Assembly: GCF_021869535.1 (NCBI RefSeq)
Contig: NW_026262712.1
Location: forward strand, 99,452,140-99,516,139
From: Mytilus californianus
Taxonomy: Eukaryota > Mollusca > Bivalvia > Mytilida > Mytilidae
DNA: 64,000 bases
Direction of reading: 5' to 3'
In this document: positions 30,955 through 39,979 of the stretch, in pieces
Numbering within the stretch: the first letter of the stretch is position 1
Layout of the letters: every line of letters starts with the position of its first letter
Translations under genes and position numbers: made by a program
Notes under the pieces: generated by a model
Database searches by the model: none
What the model was told of the DNA's origin: nothing
The model's input: the letters and a program-made list of their open reading frames with translations, nothing else

Positions 30955-31290
30955 CAAAAATACTGAACTCCGAGGAAATTCAATCGGAAAGTCCCTAATC
31001 ACATGGCAAAATCAAATGACAAAACACATCAAACGAATGGACAACAACTGTCATATTCCTGACTTGGTACAGGCATTTTCAAATGTAGAAAATGGTGGAT
31101 TGAACCTGGTTGTATAGCGCTAAACCTCTCACTTGTACGACAGTCTTATCAAATTTCGTTATATTTACAACGATGCGTGAACAAAACAGACATTATAAAT
31201 AAAATAGTCAAAATATGGGTACAGCAGTCATCACTGTGTTACAATATCAAAACAAACAATTATTTACACAAAAAGCACAAAAGCATCTAT
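30955..31290 (+). repeat. Interspersed repeat, family A
   Basis: CAACTGTCATATTCCTGACT, TTGGTACAGGCATTTTCAAA, GTAGAAAATGGTGGATTGAA, ACCTCTCACTTGTACGACAG and GGGTACAGCAGTCATCACTG match the copy inserted in the Penelope-like element at 50630-51010, in the same order. Confidence 0.7.
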
Positions 31291-32330
31291 CAAATTAAAA
31301 CACACATTCATTGCTTCGCGTGTCTGACGTCAGAAAATGTAAACGTCACATAAGAAAAAAGTTTGTCATTCAATGTCCATTCAAAACAATTTTATAATTT
31401 CACATGGGGAATGTTGGTATACAGGGTTAAAAAATCAAAAGTTATGTTAGAATTAATTTCAGAAATAGAGCAGATTTATAATTGTCCAGAAGTTCTTCAG
31501 AACCCTTAAGAATCCACATATGGAGTAAAGGTTTGAGAGATTTCTTGTTATATATATGATACTTATAGTGCTTTTGTGGTATGTTCACGTCATCATTATC
31601 ATCATCATTACCAATTTCTACGTTATTATTGTTACATCTGTTTTCAATTGATTTTACTTTGAGAAAATAAAATATTTTTAAACTATAGAGATGTGGATCA
31701 AGATTTAAAAAGACAAGTTGTTTCAATATATCAAATCTTTGGTGATTATTTTACCCGCTACATGTCCTTGTGCATGCTTGTTAAGCATATCATCAGTGGT
31801 TGTCTCCACTTAGTTTTTCTTTGCTATTTTATGGGAAATTTTGTGTGAATTTGATTTTTGATTGTCTCTGTTTAATTAGTTCACTTGTGTCTCCGTCACG
31901 GGGTGATTAAGAGCTGGGTCTACGATTTGGACATATGTTGAAGACGTTAACCTCATGTTGTCTGTAAGTTTGTTTGTCCATTGGTTGCAATCATTGACTC
32001 GTGATTCGTAAAACCTCGCCAATATTATCTTGAGTGCGAAGTGCATAAACTTTCTATTAATTATGATATCTATCTTGATTTTTTTATTCTACGCTAGTAC
32101 TATCCTGAACATATTTCACAAATAATGAAAACCTCTTTTTCAGTCGTAGTGATAAAAGGGTTGCGTTTTGTTTTCTTTGTCATATTTATTGACCAATTTA
32201 TTATTGTGTATACTATATCATGTTGCTTTTGTTGCGCCTGAGTGTATTATTAAACTTGTCTTGTAAGTAGTGTCTTTAAATAGACATAGATATACAGAGT
32301 GGCACATTTTATGTGAAGTCTCTATTATTG
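31290..32330. other. No gene recognised; probable old repeat
   Basis: The minus-strand open frame 31442-31726 is Asn/Asp/Lys-rich with no domain. The part around 31740-32060 (ACCCGCTACATGTCCTTGTG, CACGGGGTGATTAAGAGCTG) reads like an interspersed repeat, but I cannot pair it with another copy here. Confidence 0.35.
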
Positions 32331-32334
32331 GAGC

Positions 32335-32650
32335 AATACTAATTTAAAAAATACAAAAAACGAGAAAAGAAAAACACGAATGAACCACACAAATAAACGA
32401 CAACTATTGTACATCAGATTCCCGACTTAGGACAGGTGGAAACAAATGTAGCAGGTTTAAACGTTTTAATAGGTATCAACCTTCACCCTTATCTGAAAAA
32501 ATAGTGTAACCTCACAACATAGAAAGACACACTATAAAATATCAATTGAAATGGCTTACCTCAATCTAAAGACATAACACTAGTGAACAATCCGATCAAG
32601 AAAATCGACATACCACAAACTTAAATCATGCAATTGATAAACGATATTAA
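32335..32650 (+). repeat. Family B, 3' part
   Basis: CGAGAAAAGAAAAACACGAA, GACTTAGGACAGGTGGAAAC and the shared ACATAGAAAGACACACTATA, AAATATCAATTGAAATGGCT blocks match the second half of the copy at 52595-53010. Confidence 0.65.
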
Positions 32651-32889
32651 GGTGACAGCAGATAATTATTTTCGGATTAGTGTACAGTATTATTATATTA
32701 CATTGTATTTTATTGTATTGCTATCACAAGAATCAGAAAAAATGAATACTAATACGTATGAAACTCTGTTCTTGTAGATATACACATTATCAGGGTACCT
32801 TATCGTTTAAGCTGTACCAGCAAGCTTTAGTGCAATAAATCTATTATCAAGTGTTAAAAAAAACAATGATGAATAAATGATTATAATCG

Positions 32890-33290
32890 TTTCTCTAATT
32901 CTTTCTCGATTTATCCTTTTCCTGACCCGTTGATTATTTTTATTTAATCAACTGTATTGGTTTGATCTCAGTTCTTCATTGGTCAAAATTTGATTATGAC
33001 GTCAAATTTTCTTGCTTTCCTCTGAATTTCCTATTGTGACGTCATGAAAAAAGGCGACCATGCCTGATGACGTCGCATAGAAAGAACACATCTTTTTGCA
33101 AGTCGTTCGAAAAGAAGAATTGAGATTCTAAAAATCATAAAAGAAACAGTTTCCACCACCAAATCTCGTGCAATACGATATTTATCCACTCTCGACAGTT
33201 AAATTTTAAATATTTAAAAATTTAACTGTCTCGAGTGGATTAATATCGTATCACACTCGCTGCAGTGGTAGAATCTATATTTATCTGGTC
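32890..33290. mobile_element. Hairpin MITE with CRE-like sites (copy 2)
   Basis: It is collinear with 13495-13930 over its whole length, from TTTCTCTAATTCTT through the shared TCTTGCTTTCCTCTGAATTT to the terminal CTGCAGTGGTAGAATCTATA. The hairpin arms are at about 33150-33210 and 33220-33280. TGACGTCA occurs perfectly at 32997 and 33037, and TGACGTCG at 33068. The centre of the hairpin is shorter than in copy 1 and lacks the CGCTCGGCGAGCC block. Confidence 0.8.
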
Positions 33291-33412
33291 TACACAACAA
33301 AATGTATTTCTTAGATTAACGTCTGCTTAAGGCTTGCTTCAGGTTGTTTATTTGACCCAATGATATACAAACTAACAACGTGGTCAGACTTAATGTGGTT
33401 TTTGTACACAGG

Positions 33413-33795
33413 GAAATTTCACTCAAATCAATTTCACCTGAATTTAAATTGACGGGAATCACACGTGAAATTCGTGTTAATTTCACATAAAACGAGCTTA
33501 TACGTGAAACTCACGTAAAATCAGTTCATGTGACTTTCACGTGAATCTCTTGTGAAACTCGTGTGAATTTCACGTGAAAATCTCATGATTTTTTTCACCT
33601 GAAATTCACTTGAATTTTTAGAAAAAAGTAATTCATATAACATCTAAATTTTCAAATTTAATTAAAATCATGAAAATACCTTTTTTTTTATTCATTTTTT
33701 TCGTAAAGTTCAGGTGAAATTCATGTGAAAAATTTCACGCAAGATTCACATGAAAATTTGCACTTGAGTTTCATGTGAAATTCCCGAGATTAATT
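33413..33795. repeat. Cluster of TTCACGTGAA-like palindromes
   Basis: About twenty variants of (T/A)TTCAC(G/A/C)TGAA(A/T) occur in under 400 bp. Examples are TTTCACGTGAATCTC, ATTTCACGTGAAAATC, CACACGTGAAATTC, CATGTGAAAAATTTCAC and TTTCATGTGAAATTCCC. Each is close to its own reverse complement and some contain the E-box CACGTG. No protein frame passes through. I do not recognise the element. Confidence 0.7.
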
Positions 33796-33799
33796 TTGC

Positions 33800-34110
33800 C
33801 TCCGTATTTGTGATATACTTACATTATAATGAATATGGCCCTAACATAAAGAGAATTACATTCAATGAAAGCTTGATAAAGTAAAATATCATGATTTTTG
33901 ATTAGCTAGTAACAATACCTTTTTAAACACTTATTTTTTTATTTATGAACGTTGTTTGTCATGTATTATATAAATGTATAGTCAAAAATATTTTATGACG
34001 TACATGTCAGTCTCACAGGTTTTATTTGACCTTGACCTCATTTTCACAAATATAAAGCTCATTATTTTATTGACAATATACATACCAGTTAAAAAAAAGA
34101 AAAAGTTTTT
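33800..34110. other. No gene recognised
   Basis: AT-rich sequence with short homopolymers; no repeat pairing or coding signature seen. Confidence 0.4.
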
Positions 34111-34121
34111 CAACTTCCCAT

Positions 34122-34406
34122 CTATATTTTAGCCTTCAAATCTTGAATCTGATGTAACCGCACTTTGAAGAGAAACAAAGTGTTCATTAGAAGTATCTGA
34201 TAGGTGCTAAAAAGATCATTCAGATACCTCAAATTGATTACTGGTATATTATCTAAGCATAGTTTCATGTATCGTAATCGAGCATTATCCTTTTCAGCTC
34301 TTTTGTGAACGATAGCCATTATATGTTCCGGGTCTCCCTTTCCACGATCAACATGCTGAATCGGTATCCCAGCCTCCTCCAAAATTGTGTTTAATCTGTC
34401 AAGCAT
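34122..34406 (-). CDS. Exon-like coding piece, unrecognised protein
   Basis: The minus-strand frame reads LNTILEEAGIPIQHVDRGKG, then DPEHIMAIVHKRAEKDNARL and RYMKLCLDNIPVINL. Its balanced use of charged and hydrophobic residues is unlike the Lys/Asn/Phe-rich chance frames nearby. A donor-like GAG/GTATCTG lies at about 34228, after ..VINLR, so the real exon may end there. The upstream edge is overrun by a 20-bp minisatellite whose unit contains the codons for the first residues. I cannot name a family. It could be one exon of a split gene or a captured fragment. Confidence 0.35.
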   Translation of the reverse strand: MLDRLNTILEEAGIPIQHVDRGKGDPEHIMAIVHKRAEKDNARLRYMKLCLDNIPVINLRYLNDLFSTYQILLMNTLFLFKVRLHQIQDLKAKI

Positions 34407-34468
34407 GTGTTTAATCTGTCAAGCATGTGTTTAATCTGTCAAGCATGTGTTTAATCTGTCAAGCATGT
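34389..34468. repeat. 20-bp minisatellite, four perfect copies
   Basis: TTTAATCTGTCAAGCATGTG is repeated four times without change, starting within the exon-like frame at 34122-34406. The unit length is not a multiple of three, so the repeats cannot keep the frame. Confidence 0.95.
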
Positions 34469-34469
34469 G

Positions 34470-34915
34470 TTTCTAGCCGTTAAGTTGCACTTCTTTGCTT
34501 ACTTCGAATTCCATGTTCGTTAACTTTCATCCCCTTTGTTTTATAGCAAATTACATGATGTTTGCATTTGAGTTGCATCAATGATTTCAATTTGAAATAC
34601 TTATTTGTTAAATAAATGTGGTTTAACACAGTTAAATAGAATATCACAAGAAAAAATGTTCACTTTAATGAGATTTGATTAATGGACAGGGAATGAAAAC
34701 TGGCCACTTAAACCACAAAGAGATTAAACATATGGTTTATTTGTCTGTATTTGATTTTTTTTACCAAATAAAGAATCTTTGTATTATTGATAATCCCTGA
34801 AAACATTCCAGGGAATTTGTAAAATAATTCTTAAAATTTTCAGTGATTATGTAAAATCACGGGTCATTTTCAGGAATTATATATAATCACTAATCATTAA
34901 TGAAAAAGTTGGGAT
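34470..34915. other. No gene recognised
   Basis: AT-rich sequence with two near-palindromic TGGTTTAA / TTAAACCA pairs around 34620-34740. Nothing else stands out. Confidence 0.4.
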
Positions 34916-34949
34916 TCAAAATAATGCCTGATTATACAAATTCACTGTA

Positions 34950-35260
34950 ACATATATACCTATGAAGCAAAATTCTAGCAACATCAGCGTATTGAGTACA
35001 TATCTCTTAGTTAAATCAATATTCCGCTGCTTCTGATACCTATCATAATTTCCTTGATATATGTAGACAAAGGCGTTATTGAACCAAGGGTCTTCTCTAT
35101 ACTTATGTACCTTATTAGCATCTAAGAAAAATAACTCAACTACAAACTTAGGTTGTTGACGAGCTCGCTGCTTGTTGACTAGCTCGCTGCTGTCGCTTTT
35201 ATTACAATACAGCAATATTATAACAACATAACATATATACAAAATACTATTTGTCATCAT
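34950..35260 (-). CDS. Exon-like coding piece resembling the start of an ADAM/reprolysin-type metalloprotease
   Basis: The minus-strand frame begins with a signal-peptide-like MMTNSILYICYVVIILLYC, then KQRARQQPKFVVELFFLDAN, KVHKYREDPWF and LTKRYVLNTLMLLE. The pattern (K-F-V-E-L..-D-x-x-x-V..-Y, then Y-V-L-N) resembles the first strand and helix of reprolysin domains. A donor-like ATAG/GTATAT at about 34950 would close the exon before the zinc-binding helix, so the catalytic HExxH motif is not expected here and is not seen. A second, diverged copy of part of this exon lies at 35725-35809 next to a retrotransposon repeat. The assignment is tentative. Confidence 0.35.
35090..35191. repeat. Repeat B2 (paired with 35725-35809)
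   Basis: It starts GTCTTCTCTATACTTATGTA and ends TTGACTAGCTCGCTGCT. Compared with its partner it has a small internal duplication of the GACGAGCTCGCTGCTTGTT type. It lies inside the metalloprotease-like exon. Confidence 0.75.
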
Positions 35261-35560
35261 CTTCTAAATTATCAATATTCAAAACACACAAAATACTGTT
35301 TCGTGGCCGATCAGGAAAAACAAAATTTGGAAACCTGCGTCCTTGTATCAATGCCATGCGAAACTAAAGTGTAGGACCGCACTTTTAAAACAAAAATGTG
35401 CATGTACAAATGCTCAATTTTACTAGATAAAGGAGTTTTAGTCCGAAGACTACGGCTATAAAAGATTTGAAGACTTACGGTTATATAGCCATACCATATA
35501 TAAATATATATATATATAAGACCATGAAAAATTGTCAAATTGAGCATTCTTTATGCTTAT

Positions 35561-35724
35561 GAAAAATTTGACGTACACAGTACGAAAGCAAGGCTAGAAG
35601 TTATACTCAAATAACTACCTATTTACCACTATAATTTTTGGCGCCAAAACTTCATACGCTTAAGAAATACCTTACCGAGAAGACAATAAATTCCCGTTTT
35701 ACTGCGTACCGCGGGAATTATCTA
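35561..35724. repeat. Repeat A2 of the DIRS-order element
   Basis: About 164 bp, nearly identical to 39813-39976, with shared GTACGAAAGCAAGGCTAGAA, TTTTTGGCGCCAAAA and CCTTACCGAGAAGACAATA. It ends in a hairpin formed by AATTCCCG and CGGGAATT, followed by ATCTA. Repeat B1 follows without a gap. Confidence 0.85.
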
Positions 35725-35809
35725 GTCTTCTCTATACATATTTACCTTAGCATCTAAGAAAAATAACTCAACTTTAATCTTAAGTTGTTGACTAGTCTAG
35801 CTCGCTGCT
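35725..35809. repeat. Repeat B1 (paired with 35090-35191)
   Basis: GTCTTCTCTATACATATTTA to TAGCTCGCTGCT repeats B2 with about 15% difference. On the minus strand it encodes QQLKIKVELFFLDAKVNMYRED before running into a stop in A2, against QQPKFVVELFFLDANKVHKYRED in B2. Confidence 0.75.
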
Positions 35810-35946
35810 TATATAGAACAATAAAGTTAAAAAAAATGTAGAGTATTAAGAAAAACTGACAAATTGTTTAATCACAGTAATGTATGAAACAAACTACAAG
35901 TAAATGGCAGCTAAACAGCGGACAAAAACTTGAACAAAATGAAAAT

Positions 35947-36882
35947 TTATAAACCCAAATGCTCCGAAACTTGTAATCGGTTAACAACAGAATCTGCTTC
36001 ATAACAATCTTTACTGGAATCACTCTTCCACCTTCCTTGTCTTTTCCAACGCCTATCATTAACACCTGAATTAGCCGCCAAAGTGGCACATCCTGACCGT
36101 AAAGAATGCAAACCGAGGTTAAGCTCTGGAGCGATCATTTTCAAACGCTTAATCATACATTTTCTTGCTGTAGTATAACTTATAGGCCTATCAACTTTAA
36201 TCAAACCACATTTATCTTTAGATCTATACAAAGGACGAAATAAATTCATGTCTGTGGATATTTCAATTTTCGCCAAATCAAGATATCTTAAAAACATAGA
36301 ATAAGGACAAGCTAAAGACTGCCCCTTGGATACCAACACCTCATCTCCAGCTCTATACTGGTCAGTTTTACTCTTCCTAATTTTAACTACCAAATAACCT
36401 TCTTTAATTGTGACATCATTGCATTTTAATTGACTCAATTCACTAAAACGTAGAAAAGCACTAAAACTTAACAAAATCATAAAAAGATCTCGTACAACTG
36501 TTAAATCATTGGAGTATTGATACTTACTACATAAATCAATTAAAATATCTTTAGACACTGGATCTTTCTTGTTGACAGATGTTTACGCAGTTCGCCTAGC
36601 AGACTCAAGTAAATTTTGCACAAATGTTTTGCTAGTTGGATCTAACTGACCACAAATTTCGTGAGCCCACTTAATAGAGTAAAAAGCAGTGTTAACAGTA
36701 CTAAATGTACCACCGTTATCTAATAATTGTACGAAATATAAAGCTACATGAATTGGAGATGCTGGCAAAGAAAGTAAACTATGTTTTTTACAAAATCTTT
36801 TCCATTTCATAAAACCATAATAATATTTTTTATCAGTACTTTCACTTCTGGCATCTAGTAACCGTGTAGAAAAAATCTTCAC
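35947..36882 (-). pseudogene. Tyrosine recombinase of the DIRS-order element, one in-frame stop
   Basis: The N-terminal part (36882-36583, 99 codons) is the SAM-like core-binding domain (RSESTDKKYYYGFMKWKRFC, SPIHVALYFVQLLDNGGTFS). A single TAA at 36585-36583 interrupts it; the same frame then continues to 35947. The catalytic domain, numbered from 36558, has Arg37 in SFSAFLRFSELSQL, the H-x-x-R pair His151 and Arg154 (LGLHSLRSGCA), Trp177 at the second His/Trp position and the nucleophile Tyr186. All recognised catalytic positions are kept. The enzyme class integrates a circular DNA copy by strand exchange, so no target duplication is expected. Apart from the one stop it looks intact. Confidence 0.85.
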
Positions 36883-36999
36883 TAAATTATGTAATGGATG
36901 TCCATCTTAAATTCCACTGTCCTCCACAGCTTCGTGCACAAACTGCTCAATGTTTAAGCCTGTTCCAAATATAAAGAAACACATCAATCAAATCTGATT

Positions 37000-37540
37000 T
37001 TAAAATGCAATCATCGTTAATGTTCCTTGTTTCCCAAATAAACCATTATTACCTCTTCCTGTAATAACTGAATTTTCTTCTGTCAAGAATATTTTGTTGT
37101 TTATAAAACGTTTAAAATTTCCATTTGATTCACACAATGACACCCAATAAGGTGCAGATTTCCAAAGAGGAACTACCAAAGTACAGTTTGCTTCGTCTTC
37201 CAAAAATTTTCTAATAACTTTACAAACCAATTTAGGCGGTGAAATGACCCAATTGTTCTCGCCTTAAAAAAAGTTTTCAATTTTGTTTAAAAGCATCTAC
37301 TGCTTCTGAACAATTACACCAAAATTTAGAATTAAATCTTGAACATTTAGTGTAATAGTCTGTGGCAAATCTGTCCACATGAATACCCCATATTACATCT
37401 AAGTTATTAAACACTTCAGTACTGATAACCCAGTCATCACAATCAGAGTATCTACTCAGGCTGTCTGCCACTTTAATTTGGTCTCTTGGGATCCATTGTG
37501 GCGTAATTGTACAATTATTTTCAAAGCATAATGTGTGCAA
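37000..37540 (-). pseudogene. RNase H end and connector region of the DIRS-order element
   Basis: Two frames, 37540-37277 and 37230-37000, encode TPQWIPRDQIKVADSLSRYS (the terminal RNase H block of DIRS elements), HVDRFATDYYTKCSRFNSKF and then LVVPLWKSAPYWVSLCESNG. The last two blocks are conserved between RNase H and recombinase in DIRS-order elements as I know them; their role is not established. A stop and frame change near 37265 separates the pieces. Confidence 0.7.
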
Positions 37541-37636
37541 TTCACAAGCTAAAACTTGAAGATCTGTTTTTCAGGCAATGCCTGGTTTGTAAGCAAGTAC
37601 AGAGAACTTTTAACTGTTCTATTGACTGCCTCGAGT

Positions 37637-38330
37637 TCACGCCATGTAGATAGAACTCTTGATCCTCACATGATCTGCCCAACTGCCCACTACAGTGTGC
37701 AAACTATTACTGCGCGTTATCAGACTACTGCTCATCTGAACATTTATCGAGTCACAGACCAACTCAGCACTATTACTATCAACAACAGGGACTACAAATC
37801 CCCCGAAACCAATCTCTGAGGCATCCGTATAAGCCTTAAGATCATATAAATCTGACGCATGCAGATTCACACCTATCTCATTCAGATCACTTACTGAATT
37901 TGACCAAAATCTAAGCTCACCAACAGCTGGAGCTGTCAAGGCAACCAGTGACTTCCAACTAGTTCTAAGAACTATGTAATGGTATAATTCCCTTGTCCTA
38001 AATCTTATCAGACTTCCAAAAACAACTTGCATTGAAATAATTTGTCCGACAATACAAGCAAGTAATTTTGTTCTGTACAAAATTTTTCCTTTACCGTCAA
38101 GTATTTTTACAATACTTAATAACAACCTAACCACTCGCTCTTGAGTAACCTGAATTTTGACTAAATACATATCCCACACTAAACCAATCCAAATCAAGTT
38201 TTGTTGTGGATCCCTTATACATTTATCCTCAGCTAATTTACACCAAAATCAGACAAACTCGTTCTGATATAATCACTAGCTCTTTTAAAAGACGCTAAAT
38301 CACAAGCTCCACCAAACCGTCATCAAGATA
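37637..38330 (-). pseudogene. RT thumb and RNase H N-terminal region of the DIRS-order element
   Basis: After the YLDDG active site the frame shifts to GACDLASFKRASDYIRTSLS, stops, and continues in 38197-37637 with LIWIGLVWDMYLVKIQVTQE, KSLVALTAPAVGELRFWSNS and LKAYTDASEIGFGGFVV. The last is the first catalytic Asp block of RNase H. The later part, ..AELVCDSINVQMSSSLITRS, covers the Glu-containing strand. Confidence 0.7.
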
Positions 38331-39203
38331 CATAATTATCTTTAATCCCTGGTTTCTCCAGTACTTAACCACCTCTTTCAAAACTTTTGTAAAAATATGC
38401 CCTGCACGTGCAATACCAAAAGGAAGAACATTGAAAACAAAATAGTTAACATCTCCGTCAATAACCCAACTGAAACCTAAATATTGCTTGTGCTCCTCTC
38501 TTATTTCAATATGATGATATGCACTTTTCAAATCATATCTAAAAAGATAATCACCCTTTTCAAATAATTCTCTTGCCACAGATGCAACTTCAAATTTAAA
38601 CTTAAATTGGTGTATGCAACTGTTAATGTGCCTGCAATCTAACACTAATCTTGGCTTTTGTGATCTATTAAAAGCTACCGTAAGCGGATTAATAACGAAT
38701 GGTTTATTATCAACCTTTGAAATACAACATTTTTCTAATAGTTTAGATATCTCGCTTTCAACAAAATCCCCATTGTCTCTCGAAGATCTATTATTACTCA
38801 AAAATACATTATCTGGAAGTTTTTTAAAAGGTATACCGTAACCTTTTTCTATTACCTGTAAAATATAATCAGACGCCCCCGCTTGTTTCCATTTGTATAT
38901 TGATAATCTGAGTTTACCTACAGGACTGACCAATTTACTGGGTATATTTAAATGTCTAGACAATTGATCTACACATCCCTCACGGTTGAGTAAACAAATA
39001 CTATCATTGCCGGAGTCTAGTAGGTGAGCTTTGTTTAAACGAGTAGTTTTCAATGTTAAACTTTTATCAATGAAATAACGTAAAGAATTACTATTTCTAT
39101 AAGCATTATTATATGACAATAAATTACTATATGTACTTAACTTCTTATTCTTTTCTTGGCATTCAAACTGCCAATGCCCTGGTTTATAACAGTTATAACA
39201 CAC
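38295..39203 (-). pseudogene. Zinc knuckle and reverse transcriptase of the DIRS-order element
   Basis: The 302-codon frame opens inside a CCHC knuckle (CYNCYKPGHWQFEC: C-x2-C-x4-H-x4-C), passes a linker, and holds RT motifs VINPLTVAFN, KPRLVLDCRHINSCI, YLFRYDLKSAYHHIEI (first Asp), VLPFGIARAGHIFTKVLK and IIMYLDDG (residues 292-295). It ends 7 codons later because of a frameshift. Gag knuckle and RT lie in one frame with no separate RT start. The catalytic YLDD and the LPFG motif are intact. Confidence 0.85.
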
Positions 39204-39793
39204 TCCTGGCCTCCTAACTGACTTAGCGCCACCACTGTTGTTACATCGTCTGCTGAAGTTGAAGGTCTAGAATACGGAGTTGGACGCTTCTTTCTGGATT
39301 TTTCTGCCTTCGCCTTTCTTTCTGCACGCGATGTTGCCCTCATGATCTTCCTGTCGTCTTCAGAATCATCGGCCAGTGGGTTTGAAGTGTATTCATGGAC
39401 TACTCTCTAACCATGTTCAGACTAATCAGCCATTTTAACTAGACGATAAGCTAAAAGTTCTATGCCTTCACTAATTCTCTGCTTAGCGTGAGCGGACTTG
39501 TCATCTGAAGGATCATAACAGGATTCTGCTTCCTTGAGTGTCGCTTTCATCTTCTTGTTGAACTTGAACTGGTCTTCACAGCTCTTTTTCTGGAATTTGT
39601 AAGTATCTGCCGTTAAAATGTCACTTTGAAGTTTACACATCTGTGCCTCGGAACGCTCTTTTTGTTGGTTGCCGAATGCCTGCAATCTTGATGTGAAAAT
39701 CCAGTCTAGCTTACTTAAAAAATAATTTTGAGACTTTTGAATTTCTTCTCTAACTATCCGTTTAACGTTAGTTTCAATGTTCATGGGATCCAT
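39137..39793 (-). pseudogene. Gag-like ORF of the DIRS-order element
   Basis: It starts MDPMNIETNVKRIVREEIQK and is open for 123 codons (39793-39422). Two in-frame TAG codons follow, then the same frame resumes with RVVHEYTSNPLADDSEDDRK and a basic AERKAKAEKSRKKRPTPYS stretch to about 39240, where a frameshift leads into the CCHC knuckle frame. Charged coiled-coil-like N-terminus, basic C-terminus and zinc knuckle are the usual parts of a retroelement Gag that packages RNA. Confidence 0.7.
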
Positions 39794-39812
39794 TTTGACG
39801 AACTAGCACTGA

Positions 39813-39976
39813 GAAAAATTTGATGTTCACAGTACGAAAGCAAGGCTAGAAGTAATACTCATATAACTACCTATTTACCACTACAATTTTTGGCGCCAAA
39901 AATTCATAAGCCTTGGAAATACCTTACCGAGAAGACAATACATTCCCGTTTTACTGCGTGCCGCGGGAATTATCTA
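39813..39976. repeat. Repeat A1 of the DIRS-order element (5' end on the minus strand)
   Basis: Direct copy of 35561-35724 with a few substitutions, ending CGCGGGAATTATCTA. The gag-like start codon is 20 bp inside it on the minus strand. The terminal hairpin is one base pair shorter than in A2. Confidence 0.85.
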
Positions 39977-39979
39977 TTT

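Larger units (their letters stand above)
35561..39976 (-). mobile_element. Tyrosine-recombinase retrotransposon (DIRS order, Ngaro/PAT-like)
   Basis: On the minus strand the order is repeat A1 (39976-39813), gag-like ORF, CCHC zinc knuckle joined to RT, RNase H region, connector region, tyrosine recombinase, repeat B1 (35809-35725) and repeat A2 (35724-35561). Encoding a tyrosine recombinase in place of an integrase defines the DIRS order. The A repeats are direct, not inverted, which excludes the classical DIRS1 layout and fits Ngaro/PAT split direct repeats, with B2 at 35191-35090. Several frameshifts and stops break the genes. Confidence 0.75.

Noticed and set aside
34389-34468. Short regular repeats that might suggest a CRISPR array
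   Set aside because: The four units are contiguous with no spacers, and the DNA is clearly animal. It is a minisatellite.
35561-39976. Calling the A repeats LTRs of a Gypsy or Copia element
   Set aside because: No integrase or protease is present, the recombinase is of the tyrosine type, and no flanking target duplication is seen.
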